Source of the DNA: Serratia sp. PL17
GTDB taxonomy: Bacteria > Pseudomonadota > Gammaproteobacteria > Enterobacterales > Enterobacteriaceae
Assembly (NCBI RefSeq): GCF_017832355.1
Contig: NZ_JAFIBY010000002.1
Span: 496,001-560,000 of the forward strand
DNA length: 64,000 nucleotides
Direction of reading: 5' to 3'
The notes under the pieces are model-generated. The model did no database searches. It saw nothing but the letters and a program-made list of their open reading frames with translations, and was not told the DNA's origin. The position numbers and the translations under genes are program-made. Shown here piece by piece: positions 32,675-44,665 of the stretch (the stretch's first letter is position 1; each line of letters begins with the position of its first letter).

Positions 32675-32702
32675 GGAACTTCGGGTTATTAATATGTTCT
32701 GA
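32675..32702 (+). promoter_or_regulatory. Sigma-E promoter of degP
   Basis: GGAACTT (32675-32681), a 16-base spacer, and TCTGA (32698-32702) match the sigma-E (RpoE) consensus GGAACTT-N16-TCnnA exactly. It lies 51 bases upstream of the degP ATG. degP is a classical sigma-E target in enterics. Confidence 0.88.
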
Positions 32703-32753
32703 CTATGCACAAAGACCCTAATACTTTTGAACGACTTTATAAGAGACACACAG

Positions 32754-34190
32754 ATGAAAAAAACCGTATTAGTCCTGAGCGCGCTGGCATTTAGCATTGG
32801 TATGGCGATGGGCCCGGTGACGGCCAGCGCTGCAGAAACCGCGTCCTCCAGTACCCAGCAACTGCCGAGTTTGGCACCGATGTTGGAGAAAGTGATGCCT
32901 TCGGTGGTCAGCATTAACGTTGAAGGCAGCACCACCGTGAATACACCGAAGATGCCGCAACAGTTCCAGCAGTTCTTCGGTGAGGATTCACCGTTCTGCC
33001 AGGATGGTTCCCCGTTCCAGGGGTCGCCGATGTGCCAGGGAGCTGGTGGTGAGCAGGGGGCTCCTGGTCAAGGCACTCAGCAAAAATTCCAGGCGTTGGG
33101 TGCTGGGGTGGTGATTGACGCCACTAAAGGCTACGTGGTGACCAACAACCACGTGGTGGACAACGCCAATAAAATTCAGGTTCAACTGAGCGACGGCCGT
33201 AAGTTTGACGCCAAGGTGATTGGTAAAGATCCTCGCTCTGATATTGCGTTGATCCAGCTGAAAGACTTTAAAAACCTGACGGCGATTAAAATGGCGGACT
33301 CGGACCAACTGCGTGTGGGTGATTATACCGTCGCGATCGGTAACCCGTACGGGCTTGGTGAAACAGCCACTTCTGGTATCGTTTCTGCCCTGGGCCGCAG
33401 TGGACTGAATATTGAGAACTACGAGAACTTTATCCAGACCGATGCGGCAATTAACCGCGGTAACTCCGGTGGCGCACTGGTTAATTTGAACGGCGAGCTG
33501 ATCGGCATCAACACCGCGATTCTGGCGCCAGATGGCGGTAACATTGGTATTGGTTTCGCTATACCAAGCAACATGGTGAAAAACCTGACCGCGCAAATGG
33601 TTGAGTATGGCCAGGTGAAACGCGGTGAGTTGGGCATTATGGGTACCGAGCTGAACTCTGAACTGGCGAAAGCGATGAAAGTTGACGCGCAGCGCGGGGC
33701 ATTTGTCAGCCAGGTAATGCCGAAGTCTTCTGCCGCCAAGGCGGGCATCAAGGCCGGTGACGTGATTGTTACCATGAACGGCAAAGCCATCTCCAGCTTC
33801 GCGTCATTCCGCGCGGAAATCGGGACTCTGCCGGTCGGCAGCAAAATGTCGCTGGGTATCATTCGCGACGGCAAACCGATCACCGTGGACGTCACGCTGG
33901 AACAAAGCACTCAAACGCAGGTTGAATCTGGCAACATCTACACCGGCATTGAAGGTGCCGAGTTGAGCAACGGCCAAACCGGTAGCCAGAAAGGCGTGAA
34001 AGTGGATAACGTTAAAGCCGGCAGTGCCGCAGCACGTATTGGCTTGAAAAAAGGCGACTTTATCCTCGGGGTTAATCAGCAGCCAATTCAGAACCTGGGT
34101 GAACTGCGTAAAATCCTCGACAGCAAACCTTCGGTGCTGGCACTGAACATCCTGCGCGGCGATACCACGTTGTATCTGTTGATGCAGTAA
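32754..34190 (+). CDS. degP: Periplasmic serine endoprotease/chaperone DegP (HtrA)
   Basis: DegP degrades or refolds misfolded envelope proteins. The 478-residue precursor has a signal peptide ending ASAAE, then a trypsin-like domain with catalytic His in NNHVVDNA, Asp in DPRSDIALI and Ser in RGNSGGALVN. Two PDZ domains follow. The LA loop retains the paired cysteines (FCQDGS and MCQG). The ATG at 32754 opens with MKKTVLVLSALAFS; nine upstream codons are unsupported. It is preceded by a near-perfect sigma-E promoter. Confidence 0.98.
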   Translation: MKKTVLVLSALAFSIGMAMGPVTASAAETASSSTQQLPSLAPMLEKVMPSVVSINVEGSTTVNTPKMPQQFQQFFGEDSPFCQDGSPFQGSPMCQGAGGEQGAPGQGTQQKFQALGAGVVIDATKGYVVTNNHVVDNANKIQVQLSDGRKFDAKVIGKDPRSDIALIQLKDFKNLTAIKMADSDQLRVGDYTVAIGNPYGLGETATSGIVSALGRSGLNIENYENFIQTDAAINRGNSGGALVNLNGELIGINTAILAPDGGNIGIGFAIPSNMVKNLTAQMVEYGQVKRGELGIMGTELNSELAKAMKVDAQRGAFVSQVMPKSSAAKAGIKAGDVIVTMNGKAISSFASFRAEIGTLPVGSKMSLGIIRDGKPITVDVTLEQSTQTQVESGNIYTGIEGAELSNGQTGSQKGVKVDNVKAGSAAARIGLKKGDFILGVNQQPIQNLGELRKILDSKPSVLALNILRGDTTLYLLMQ

Positions 34191-34206
34191 TTGCTCGTTC
34201 TTCCTA

Positions 34207-34233
34207 AAAGGCACGCGACAGCGTGCCTTTTTT
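34207..34233 (+). terminator. Terminator after degP
   Basis: AAAGGCACGC-GACA-GCGTGCCTTT is a perfect 10-bp stem with a 4-base loop, followed by TTT. It lies between the convergent degP and barA genes and could also act on barA transcripts. Confidence 0.88.
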
Positions 34234-34254
34234 ATTTCCGGTGCGCGTACAGTA

Positions 34255-36975
34255 TCAAGCCAGATGAGTGCGCGCTGCCTGGCTGACCAACCCAATTTCA
34301 TCCAACAGTTCCAGCCATTCCGGCTCTAACTCGTCATTGCTGACGCCCAGGCGTAGCTGCTGTTCGAGATAGAAACACAGATGTTTCAGACGCGGTACGC
34401 CGCTGTAACTGCAGCTGCCGTGCAGCTTGTGGATCAAATCGAGAATATTGTCGTCTGCTGCGCCGTCCAGCAGGGCTTGTACCCGTCCACTGACCTGGGG
34501 CAGGAAGTCGAGCAGCATCTGGAGTAGGTCGTGCGCCAGATCGGGCTTGTTCGCTGCCTGACGCAGTGCCAGGGGCCAATCGAGCGACTGCAGTGGGGCA
34601 TCGGTTGATGCCAATGGTTCCGACTCATCACTGTGGTAGCGAGCTAATACGCGGGTGAGCATCGCTTCGTCAATCGGCTTTGCCAGATAGTCATCCATAC
34701 CGGCCTGCAGCAGATGCTCGCGTTCACCGCTGACGGCATGGGCGGTGACGGCGACGATTGGCGTTGAATTGTGGTGTGGTAATTGACGGATCAGTTCGCT
34801 GGTGCGGATACCGTCGATATTTGGCATCTGAATATCCATCAGGATCAAATCCAGCACGTTGTCGCGTGCCAACACTAACGCTTCTTCTCCACTTTCACAC
34901 AGCAGCGTTTTTTCCACTTGCTCAGCGAGCAGCGTACCGATCAGCTTCAGATTGGCTGGGTTGTCATCAACGGCCATTACGGTGAGAGGCAGACGTTTAC
35001 GTTCCGGCAGGGCAGGCAAGCGCAGCGGGGCTTCCATACGCAGCAGTGGGAACAGACGGTTGCTGGTGATCGGCTTGATCAGGCAGCCGGCAGCGCCTTG
35101 CTGTTTAAGTTGTTCTGCGTTGATCTGCGACTGGCAAGGCAGTGCCAGAATCACACGATTGGCGATCTGCAGTGCTGCCAGCAGTTTGCTTTCGTGCTGT
35201 GCCATATTGTCGCGGAAAGGGATCGGCACCCCTACCAGCAGGAAATCGTAATTTTTCTTCGGCAATTGGGCGAGCGTCGGCGTATGGGTGATTACCAGGT
35301 TGGTGGCGCTCAACATATTGAGCGTTGCCTGAGCCGCCATCGGATTAGCTTCGATATACCCTAGCGTCTTGCCTTGCAGGTCCGGCAAATTTGTCGACAG
35401 CGACAGCATGCCCTCGTGCAGATCGAGTGTGATGTGGAACCAGAAGGTCGATCCGCGATTCAGTTGGCTGTGGAAGCAAATATCGCCCCCCATTTCTTTC
35501 ACCAGCTTCTGGGTTATCACCAAGCCCAGGCCGGTCCCGCCGTGGCGGCGTGAAATACTGGCATCTGCTTGTCGGAACGCCTGGAACAATTGCGACTGTT
35601 GCCGTTCGGATATACCAATGCCGGTGTCGTGGATTTGTACTTCCAGCTCGATCTGGCGATCTTGTTGGCTTCGCAGCTCGACGCGGATATCAATGTTGCC
35701 TGTCTCGGTAAATTTGATCGCGTTGCCGAGCAGGTTGGTAATGATTTGCTGCAAACGTAACGAATCGCCGATCACTTGCTCTGGCACGTCGTTGTGTACG
35801 TCGAGCGTGAGTTCCAGCCCTTTCTCATGGGCGCTAGGCGCCAGCAAAACAATCACTTCATCCAGGGTCTCACGCAGTGAGAACGGAATATGTTCCAGCA
35901 CCAGCTTGCCGGCCTCCAGTTTAGAGAAGTCCAGGACGTCGTTGATGATGGTCAGTAAGTTATTGGCCGAACGTTCAATGGTTTGCAGATAGTCGGTCTG
36001 CGTGACGCTCATTTCGGTTTTCAGCATCTGGCGGGTAAATCCGATCACACCATTGAGCGGGGTACGGAGCTCGTGCGACATGTTTGCCAGGAATTCGGAT
36101 TTAATACGTGCCGCCTCCTGGGCGCGTTTCTTCGCCAGATCCAGTTCAACGTTCTGGATCTCCATCTGCTCCAGCGTCTCGCGCAGGTCAGAGGTGGCCT
36201 GATCGATGTTCTGTTGCATCTCCTCGTGATATGCGGTGAGCGACATTGCCATTGAGTTGATGCCGTTCTTTAGCATATGCAGTTCGCCGAGCATAAAGCC
36301 TTCGACGCGGCTGTCGAGCTGTCCACGGCGGATGCGGTCAACGGTGTTGACCATATTGCGGATCGGGCCGGTGACGTCGCGCATCAGGCGGTAAGCAAAC
36401 AAGATGGCGATGCACATACACAACAGCAGCAACAGGGTGGAGACAAACACCTCCTTGTATTGCTGTAGCCGGACTGATTGCAGATCCAGTTCGATCGCGA
36501 CATACCCCAGACGGTTGTCCTGCTGAGGATCGTTATTGGCCGTTTGATCCGGATATTGGCTCTCTGCCAGGATTGGGGTGCGTAAGATCAGTGAGTCTCC
36601 GCGACGCGTTAACATCAGATCGGTGGGGATAGGAACCCCTTTCGGCAACTGCAATTGGGCAACGTTGTGATGGTAATTCGAGGTGACGAACAGATTGTTC
36701 TGCGCGTCGAATACGGTAATGGAACGCACAATATCTGAATGCCGGCGGTGCAACAGGCTGACCAACTGCCTGACCGACTCACGGCTGCGGAATGTCATGC
36801 CGTACTCGCTGGCCACCGCCAAGGGTTCAATAATACTGGCACCGGCATCAACCAGCTGTTCTTGTAATTCATTGTAGCGATGTACTACGAAGAAGGTGCT
36901 GAGCAACAGACCAATCAACAGCGTTGGGGCCAGAATAAGGATCATCATGCGCGCCCGCAGGCTGTATTTGGTCAT
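34255..36975 (-). CDS. barA: Hybrid sensor histidine kinase BarA
   Basis: BarA is the tripartite inner-membrane sensor that phosphorylates UvrY (GacA type) and so controls the Csr system. The 906-residue product has two membrane segments (about 9-31 and 175-200) enclosing a periplasmic sensor, a HAMP domain ([20 protein letters not shown]), and a HisKA domain with [15 protein letters not shown]. These are followed by an ATPase domain ([22 protein letters not shown]), a receiver with [14 protein letters not shown], and a C-terminal HPt domain with [11 protein letters not shown]. It is divergent from the rlmD remnant, as barA is from rlmD in E. coli. Confidence 0.97.
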   Translation of the reverse strand: MTKYSLRARMMILILAPTLLIGLLLSTFFVVHRYNELQEQLVDAGASIIEPLAVASEYGMTFRSRESVRQLVSLLHRRHSDIVRSITVFDAQNNLFVTSNYHHNVAQLQLPKGVPIPTDLMLTRRGDSLILRTPILAESQYPDQTANNDPQQDNRLGYVAIELDLQSVRLQQYKEVFVSTLLLLLCMCIAILFAYRLMRDVTGPIRNMVNTVDRIRRGQLDSRVEGFMLGELHMLKNGINSMAMSLTAYHEEMQQNIDQATSDLRETLEQMEIQNVELDLAKKRAQEAARIKSEFLANMSHELRTPLNGVIGFTRQMLKTEMSVTQTDYLQTIERSANNLLTIINDVLDFSKLEAGKLVLEHIPFSLRETLDEVIVLLAPSAHEKGLELTLDVHNDVPEQVIGDSLRLQQIITNLLGNAIKFTETGNIDIRVELRSQQDRQIELEVQIHDTGIGISERQQSQLFQAFRQADASISRRHGGTGLGLVITQKLVKEMGGDICFHSQLNRGSTFWFHITLDLHEGMLSLSTNLPDLQGKTLGYIEANPMAAQATLNMLSATNLVITHTPTLAQLPKKNYDFLLVGVPIPFRDNMAQHESKLLAALQIANRVILALPCQSQINAEQLKQQGAAGCLIKPITSNRLFPLLRMEAPLRLPALPERKRLPLTVMAVDDNPANLKLIGTLLAEQVEKTLLCESGEEALVLARDNVLDLILMDIQMPNIDGIRTSELIRQLPHHNSTPIVAVTAHAVSGEREHLLQAGMDDYLAKPIDEAMLTRVLARYHSDESEPLASTDAPLQSLDWPLALRQAANKPDLAHDLLQMLLDFLPQVSGRVQALLDGAADDNILDLIHKLHGSCSYSGVPRLKHLCFYLEQQLRLGVSNDELEPEWLELLDEIGLVSQAARTHLA

Positions 36976-37043
36976 GGGAGTCCAATGTGGGAGAATTGCC
37001 GAACACAGCCTACTTTAAATGAACCGGCACTCAATCGACAAAT

Positions 37044-37673
37044 ATGGTGCAATTTATTTCGTCGCCAGCGCGAAAAACCGTGCAGAGAAGTGCCGTATGA
37101 TCAGGTCGACGGACTACGCTTAGACTTCGGTCTGCGTGACTTTCTTCAGGAAAATAACAGCGTAAATCGGTAAAGGGGGGGCGGGCCCTTGAATGGCTCA
37201 GGATTCAACCCAATGATCGTGTATTGGATCTGTCCCTGCGGCATGGGCAATTTTATCCTGCCGCTGGCGTGATGCGCTGCTGTGGTGGGCATAGAAGGTG
37301 TTGCCACACCGGTAGCGAATGGGCAATATAATGCACATAAGAAAAGGCTGAGTAACGCCTGCTTCTTCCTCGATAATGGGGACGAAGACATTGAGCAGCA
37401 ACCTTGGGCAGCACAAGGATTTTATAAGGTGATGCTGGAACTGGCCCGTGCGGGTGCGGTCAGCATGATGTCACATATTGTAAAACTGGCGCCAGAGCGG
37501 GAGGTTTACGTTTTCTGTATCCTTACTGTGCGGGCATGCGACAGCACTGGCTGCTGAGCGCCGGTTATCGTCTTGCGCGTGTGCGGATGTTGGATAGGTT
37601 TCCGCATACGGGGCATCTTGAGTCAATGGCGCTGTTTATTAACGGTTCTGCGCCAGAGGTCGCTGCAAAGTAG
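37044..37673 (+). pseudogene. rlmD: Decayed rlmD (23S rRNA m5U1939 methyltransferase)
   Basis: The interval between barA and relA should hold a gene of about 1.3 kb; only 630 bases of broken coding sequence remain. An ATG at 37044 reads MVQFISSPARK, resembling the RlmD N-terminus. About 250 codons are then missing before EVPYDQVDGLRLDFGLRDFL. After further frame changes come [64 protein letters not shown], and the C-terminus [18 protein letters not shown], ending at TAG 37671-37673. At least three frame changes plus a large internal deletion mean no functional enzyme. The catalytic-cysteine segment is also degraded. Confidence 0.9.
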
Positions 37674-37682
37674 GGAGAGGTT

Positions 37683-39914
37683 ATGGTTGCGGTAAGAAGT
37701 GCACATCTGAACACGGCTGGTGAATTTGCTCTCGACGAGTGGATTGCCAGCTTGGGGCTACCTAACCCGCAGTCATGTGAGCGATTAGCCGCAACCTGGC
37801 GCTACTGTGAGCAACAAACCCAGAACCATCCTAACTCGTCACTGTTACTGTGGCGCGGGTTGGAAATGGTTGAAATACTGTCGACTCTGAGCATGGACAA
37901 CGACAGCATGCGCGCCGCGCTGCTGTTCCCGTTGGTGGATGCCGGCATTGTTCAAGAAGATACCCTGACCGAAGAGTTCGGTAAGGGTATTACCTATCTG
38001 GTACATGGCGTACGCGATATGGACGCTATTCGCCAGTTGAAAGCTACCCAAAACGACTCGATGGCCTCCGAGCAGGTCGATAACGTGCGTCGCATGTTAT
38101 TGGCGATGGTGGAGGATTTCCGCTGCGTGGTGATCAAGCTGGCGGAGCGTATCGCCCACCTGCGAGAAGTGAAAGACGCGCCGGAAGACGAACGCGTGCT
38201 GGCAGCCAAAGAGTGTTCGAATATCTACGCTCCTCTGGCCAATCGGCTTGGTATCGGGCAACTGAAATGGGAACTGGAAGATTTCTGCTTCCGCTACTTG
38301 CACCCGGACGAATACAAACGCATCGCCAAGCTGCTGCATGAACGCCGTATCGATCGCGAACAGTTTATTGATGACTTTGTGGCTTCGCTGCGCAGTGCGA
38401 TGGGCGACGAAGGCGTTAAGGCGGACATTTACGGTCGACCAAAACATATTTACAGCATCTGGCGCAAGATGCAGAAAAAAGCGCTGGCGTTTGACGAGCT
38501 GTTTGATGTGCGCGCAGTGCGCGTGGTGGTCGAACGTTTACAGGACTGTTATGCGGCCTTGGGGATTGTACATACCCATTTCCGCCATTTGCCGGATGAG
38601 TTCGACGACTATGTGGCAAACCCGAAACCCAACGGCTATCAATCGATCCACACCGTGGTCCTGGGGCCACGCGGCAAGACGCTTGAGATCCAGATCCGTA
38701 CCCGTCAGATGCATGAAGATGCTGAACTGGGCGTGGCCGCACACTGGAAATACAAAGAAGGCGCGGTCGCGACGGTACGTTCCGGTTATGAGGAGCGCAT
38801 TGCCTGGTTGCGGAAACTGATCGCCTGGCAGGAAGAGATGGCGGACTCCGGCGAGATGCTCGACGAAGTGCGCAGCCAGGTGTTCGACGATCGGGTTTAT
38901 GTGTTTACCCCGAAAGGCGATGTGGTGGATCTGCCAGCCGGTTCCACACCGCTCGACTTTGCTTACCATATTCACAGTGATGTCGGCCACCGTTGTATCG
39001 GTGCCAAAATAGGTGGCCGTATCGTGCCGTTCACCTATCAGTTACGGATGGGTGATCAGATTGAAATCATCACTCAGAAGCAACCAAACCCAAGCCGTGA
39101 CTGGCTGAACCCTAACCTGGGTTACGTCACAACCAGCCGCGGACGCTCCAAGATCCACAACTGGTTCCGTAAGCAGGATCGCGACAAGAATATTTTGGCT
39201 GGTCGCCAGATGCTGGACAGCGAGCTGGAGCACCTGGGTATCAGCCTGAAAGAGGCCGAGAAGCTGCTGATCCCGCGTTACAACATGAATTCACTGGATG
39301 AAATCTTGGCGGCGATTGGCGGTGGAGATATTCGCCTGAATCAGATGGTGAACTTCCTGCAAGGCAAGTTCAACAAGCCAAGTGCTGAGGAACAGGATCG
39401 CGAAGCGCTGCGTCAGTTGGTTCAGCATAAAGCCCCGCCAGCGACGCGCAGCAAAGACAATGGCCGGGTAGTGGTAGAAGGGGTCGGCAACCTGATGCAC
39501 CACATTGCCCGCTGTTGCCAGCCGATCCCGGGTGACGATATTGTCGGTTTTATCACCCAGGGGCGCGGCATATCCATTCACCGAGCGGACTGTGATCAAC
39601 TGGTTGATCTGCAATCGCACGCGCCAGAACGTATTGTGGATGCGGTGTGGGGGGAAAGCTACTCCAGCGGTTACTCGCTGGTGGTGCGCGTGATGGCTAA
39701 CGATCGCAGCGGTTTATTGCGTGATATCACCACCATTTTGGCCAACGAAAAGGTTAACGTACTGGGCGTAGCCAGCCGGAGCGACACCAAAAAGCAGTTG
39801 GCAACCATCGACATGGACATCGAGATTTACAACCAGCAGGTGCTGGGCCGGGTGCTTGCAAAGCTCAATCAGCTGCCGGACGTGATAGACGCCAAACGCC
39901 TGCACGGCAGCTAA
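37683..39914 (+). CDS. relA: Ribosome-associated (p)ppGpp synthetase RelA
   Basis: RelA makes (p)ppGpp on ribosomes carrying uncharged tRNA. The 743-residue product has an N-terminal pseudo-hydrolase domain that lacks the HD metal motif of SpoT (FGKGITYLVHGVRDM), a synthetase domain (YGRPKHIYSIWRKMQ, FDVRAVRVVVERLQDCY, NGYQSIHTVV), a TGS domain (VYVFTPKGDVVDLPAGSTPLDFAYHIH, cited in part), a conserved-cysteine domain (IARCCQPIPGD) and a C-terminal ACT domain. GGGAGAGG precedes the ATG, starting right at the stop of the rlmD remnant. The first residues MVAVRSAHLNTAGEFAL match the family. Confidence 0.98.
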   Translation: MVAVRSAHLNTAGEFALDEWIASLGLPNPQSCERLAATWRYCEQQTQNHPNSSLLLWRGLEMVEILSTLSMDNDSMRAALLFPLVDAGIVQEDTLTEEFGKGITYLVHGVRDMDAIRQLKATQNDSMASEQVDNVRRMLLAMVEDFRCVVIKLAERIAHLREVKDAPEDERVLAAKECSNIYAPLANRLGIGQLKWELEDFCFRYLHPDEYKRIAKLLHERRIDREQFIDDFVASLRSAMGDEGVKADIYGRPKHIYSIWRKMQKKALAFDELFDVRAVRVVVERLQDCYAALGIVHTHFRHLPDEFDDYVANPKPNGYQSIHTVVLGPRGKTLEIQIRTRQMHEDAELGVAAHWKYKEGAVATVRSGYEERIAWLRKLIAWQEEMADSGEMLDEVRSQVFDDRVYVFTPKGDVVDLPAGSTPLDFAYHIHSDVGHRCIGAKIGGRIVPFTYQLRMGDQIEIITQKQPNPSRDWLNPNLGYVTTSRGRSKIHNWFRKQDRDKNILAGRQMLDSELEHLGISLKEAEKLLIPRYNMNSLDEILAAIGGGDIRLNQMVNFLQGKFNKPSAEEQDREALRQLVQHKAPPATRSKDNGRVVVEGVGNLMHHIARCCQPIPGDDIVGFITQGRGISIHRADCDQLVDLQSHAPERIVDAVWGESYSSGYSLVVRVMANDRSGLLRDITTILANEKVNVLGVASRSDTKKQLATIDMDIEIYNQQVLGRVLAKLNQLPDVIDAKRLHGS

Positions 39915-39972
39915 ATCCCCTGCGTCTTTCGCGCCGCATCGTTGTTGGCCAAGCTCCTTGGCCTCCGTTATT

Positions 39973-40050
39973 GTAGGGGCGAATATGTTCGCCCCGATTG
40001 ACTCGGGCACGAGAATGCAGCGCCCTTGCATGCTCGTGCCCGTCCTTTTT
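39973..40050 (+). repeat. Two consecutive palindromes in the relA-mazG gap
   Basis: The first is GGGGCGAA-TATG-TTCGCCCC (39976-39995), a member of the short TAGGGGC palindrome family. The second is CGGGCACGAG (40004-40013) with CTCGTGCCCG (40033-40042); an inner ATGCA/TGCAT pair makes a 16-bp interrupted stem. TCCTTTTT follows, so the second can act as a terminator or attenuator just before mazG. Confidence 0.75.
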
Positions 40051-40064
40051 CCAGAGATGCCAAT

Positions 40065-40859
40065 ATGACCCAATCTTCTCCGTTGCAACGCTTGCTGAAC
40101 ATCATGAAAACGCTGCGCGATCCGCAGGCCGGCTGCCCATGGGACCGCAAGCAAACCTTCGCCACCATTGCCCCTTACACGCTGGAAGAAACTTACGAAG
40201 TGCTGGATGCCATTGAGCGTCAGGACTATAGCGATCTGCGTGACGAACTGGGCGACCTGCTATTCCAGGTGGTGTTTTACGCCCAAATGGGCCAGGAGCA
40301 GGGGCTGTTTGACTTCGATGAGGTATGCAATGCCATCAGCGACAAGCTGGAACGCCGCCATCCGCATATCTTTGGCGAGGCTGATGCACAGGATAGCGAA
40401 GCCGTTGCGGCGCGCTGGGAGCTGTTGAAGGCCGGTGAACGTGCCGAGAAAGAGCTGCATTCGGCGCTGGATGATATTCCGCAGGCGCTGCCTGCGTTGA
40501 TGAAAGCGCATAAAATTCAAAAGCGCTGCGCCGCGGTTGGGTTCGACTGGCATACGATTGGCCCGGTGCTGGACAAAGTATACGAAGAGATCGACGAAGT
40601 GATGCATGAAGCCCAGCAGGCAGTGGTCGATGAACAGAAGCTGGAAGAAGAAATCGGCGACCTGTTATTCGCCACGGTGAATTTATCACGCCATCTTGGT
40701 CACAAGGCCGAAAACGCACTGCAGGCGGCCAATCGCAAGTTCGAGCGCCGTTTCCGTCAGGTAGAAGAGATCGTTAAACAGCGCGGGCTGGAAATGGGTG
40801 AAGCGACGCTGGAGCAAATGGAAGAGGCGTGGCAGCAGGTTAAACGTCAGGAAAACTAA
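40065..40859 (+). CDS. mazG: Nucleoside triphosphate pyrophosphohydrolase MazG
   Basis: MazG hydrolyses NTPs to NMP and PPi and affects ppGpp levels and cell survival in stress. The 264-residue product has two tandem MazG domains. Each carries an EExxE...ExxD metal motif: EETYEVLDAIE with DELGDLLFQV in the first, and EEIDEV with EEEIGDLLFATV in the second. The ATG at 40065 (MTQSSPLQRLLNIM) is preferred; 13 upstream codons run through a hairpin. It is downstream of relA, as in E. coli. Confidence 0.96.
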   Translation: MTQSSPLQRLLNIMKTLRDPQAGCPWDRKQTFATIAPYTLEETYEVLDAIERQDYSDLRDELGDLLFQVVFYAQMGQEQGLFDFDEVCNAISDKLERRHPHIFGEADAQDSEAVAARWELLKAGERAEKELHSALDDIPQALPALMKAHKIQKRCAAVGFDWHTIGPVLDKVYEEIDEVMHEAQQAVVDEQKLEEEIGDLLFATVNLSRHLGHKAENALQAANRKFERRFRQVEEIVKQRGLEMGEATLEQMEEAWQQVKRQEN

Positions 40860-40969
40860 TCCACAACAGTGCTGTCCTATGATTATCGCAATGTTGATCG
40901 GCGATAAGGTTCATTCAAGCTGAAACGGTTAAGCTTTGTGTCATACTATGCTGAACCATGACGTACCAG

Positions 40970-41013
40970 CAATAAAACGCCAATAAACTGAATTCTAAGG
41001 CGTTTTATTGTTG
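40970..41013 (+). terminator. Inverted repeat downstream of mazG
   Basis: CAATAAAACGCC (40970-40981) and GGCGTTTTATTG (40999-41010) form a perfect 12-bp stem with a 17-base loop, followed by TTG. The T-rich right arm resembles an intrinsic terminator for the relA-mazG transcript. Confidence 0.6.
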
Positions 41014-41142
41014 TGAAAGGGCGTTAAAATGAATTTTTCCATGCTAACTCATTGTTTTAAAAAGGCAGCTGATCGTGGGCTGATAGATTAAACCCGGATG
41101 AACTCCTGATGGTGACAGAGATGATGGACAGTAAAACGATCG

Positions 41143-41172
41143 TTTGTAGGTCTGAAGAGGTTCGGGTATACT
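41143..41172 (+). promoter_or_regulatory. Candidate sigma-70 promoter for pyrG
   Basis: TTTGTA (41143-41148) and TATACT (41167-41172) are separated by 18 bases, 55 bases upstream of the pyrG start codon. The -10 box is preceded by GGG. The assignment is by inspection only. Confidence 0.5.
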
Positions 41173-41211
41173 ACTTTCCCGTCTTGGTTCTTCCATCGTC
41201 TTTAAACCTAA

Positions 41212-42864
<1,653 letters not shown>

Positions 42865-42893
42865 AATATTTGGTAGGCGGCGCGCGGCATGTC

Positions 42894-44366
<1,473 letters not shown>

Positions 44367-44390
44367 TTACGGTTTGGTTCGTTGCTAAAT

Positions 44391-44418
44391 AAAAAACCCG
44401 CTACGGCGGGTTTTTTTT
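44391..44418 (+). terminator. Terminator after eno
   Basis: AAAAAACCCGC-TACG-GCGGGTTTTTTTT has a 5-bp GC core extended by A/T pairs, a 4-base loop and T8. It lies 24 bases past the eno stop. Confidence 0.93.
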
Positions 44419-44665
44419 ATCACTTATTATTTACATGAGTGATAGTGAGTTATTTATTGTTTATAAATTAATATCTATTTATTGTTTTATAACTTGATGT
44501 ATTAATTATAGTAATAAAATTCCTATTTATATATTCCATTTTTCATTGCTTTATATCCTTTCGTTACTAGACTGCCAATAAGGCAGGAAAATAAAACCCG
44601 TATTCCTGCCTCCGTTCGTTTCCCCATAAGATTGCCGACCCGTAAGCCGGCTAGGCGAGGGCTTG
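44419..44665. other. AT-rich spacer and inverted repeat upstream of the sulfide module
   Basis: Bases 44419-44570 are conspicuously AT-rich compared with all flanking genes, marking the left edge of the accessory segment after eno. An 8-bp inverted repeat GGCAGGAA (44582-44589) / TTCCTGCC (44603-44610) with a 13-base spacer lies 56 bases before the flavoprotein start. It could be an operator or a leader hairpin. No gene is visible. Confidence 0.55.

Noticed and set aside
37282-37557. 91-codon open frame between barA and relA as an independent small gene
   Set aside because: Its residues align with the middle of RlmD, so it is a fragment of the rlmD pseudogene.
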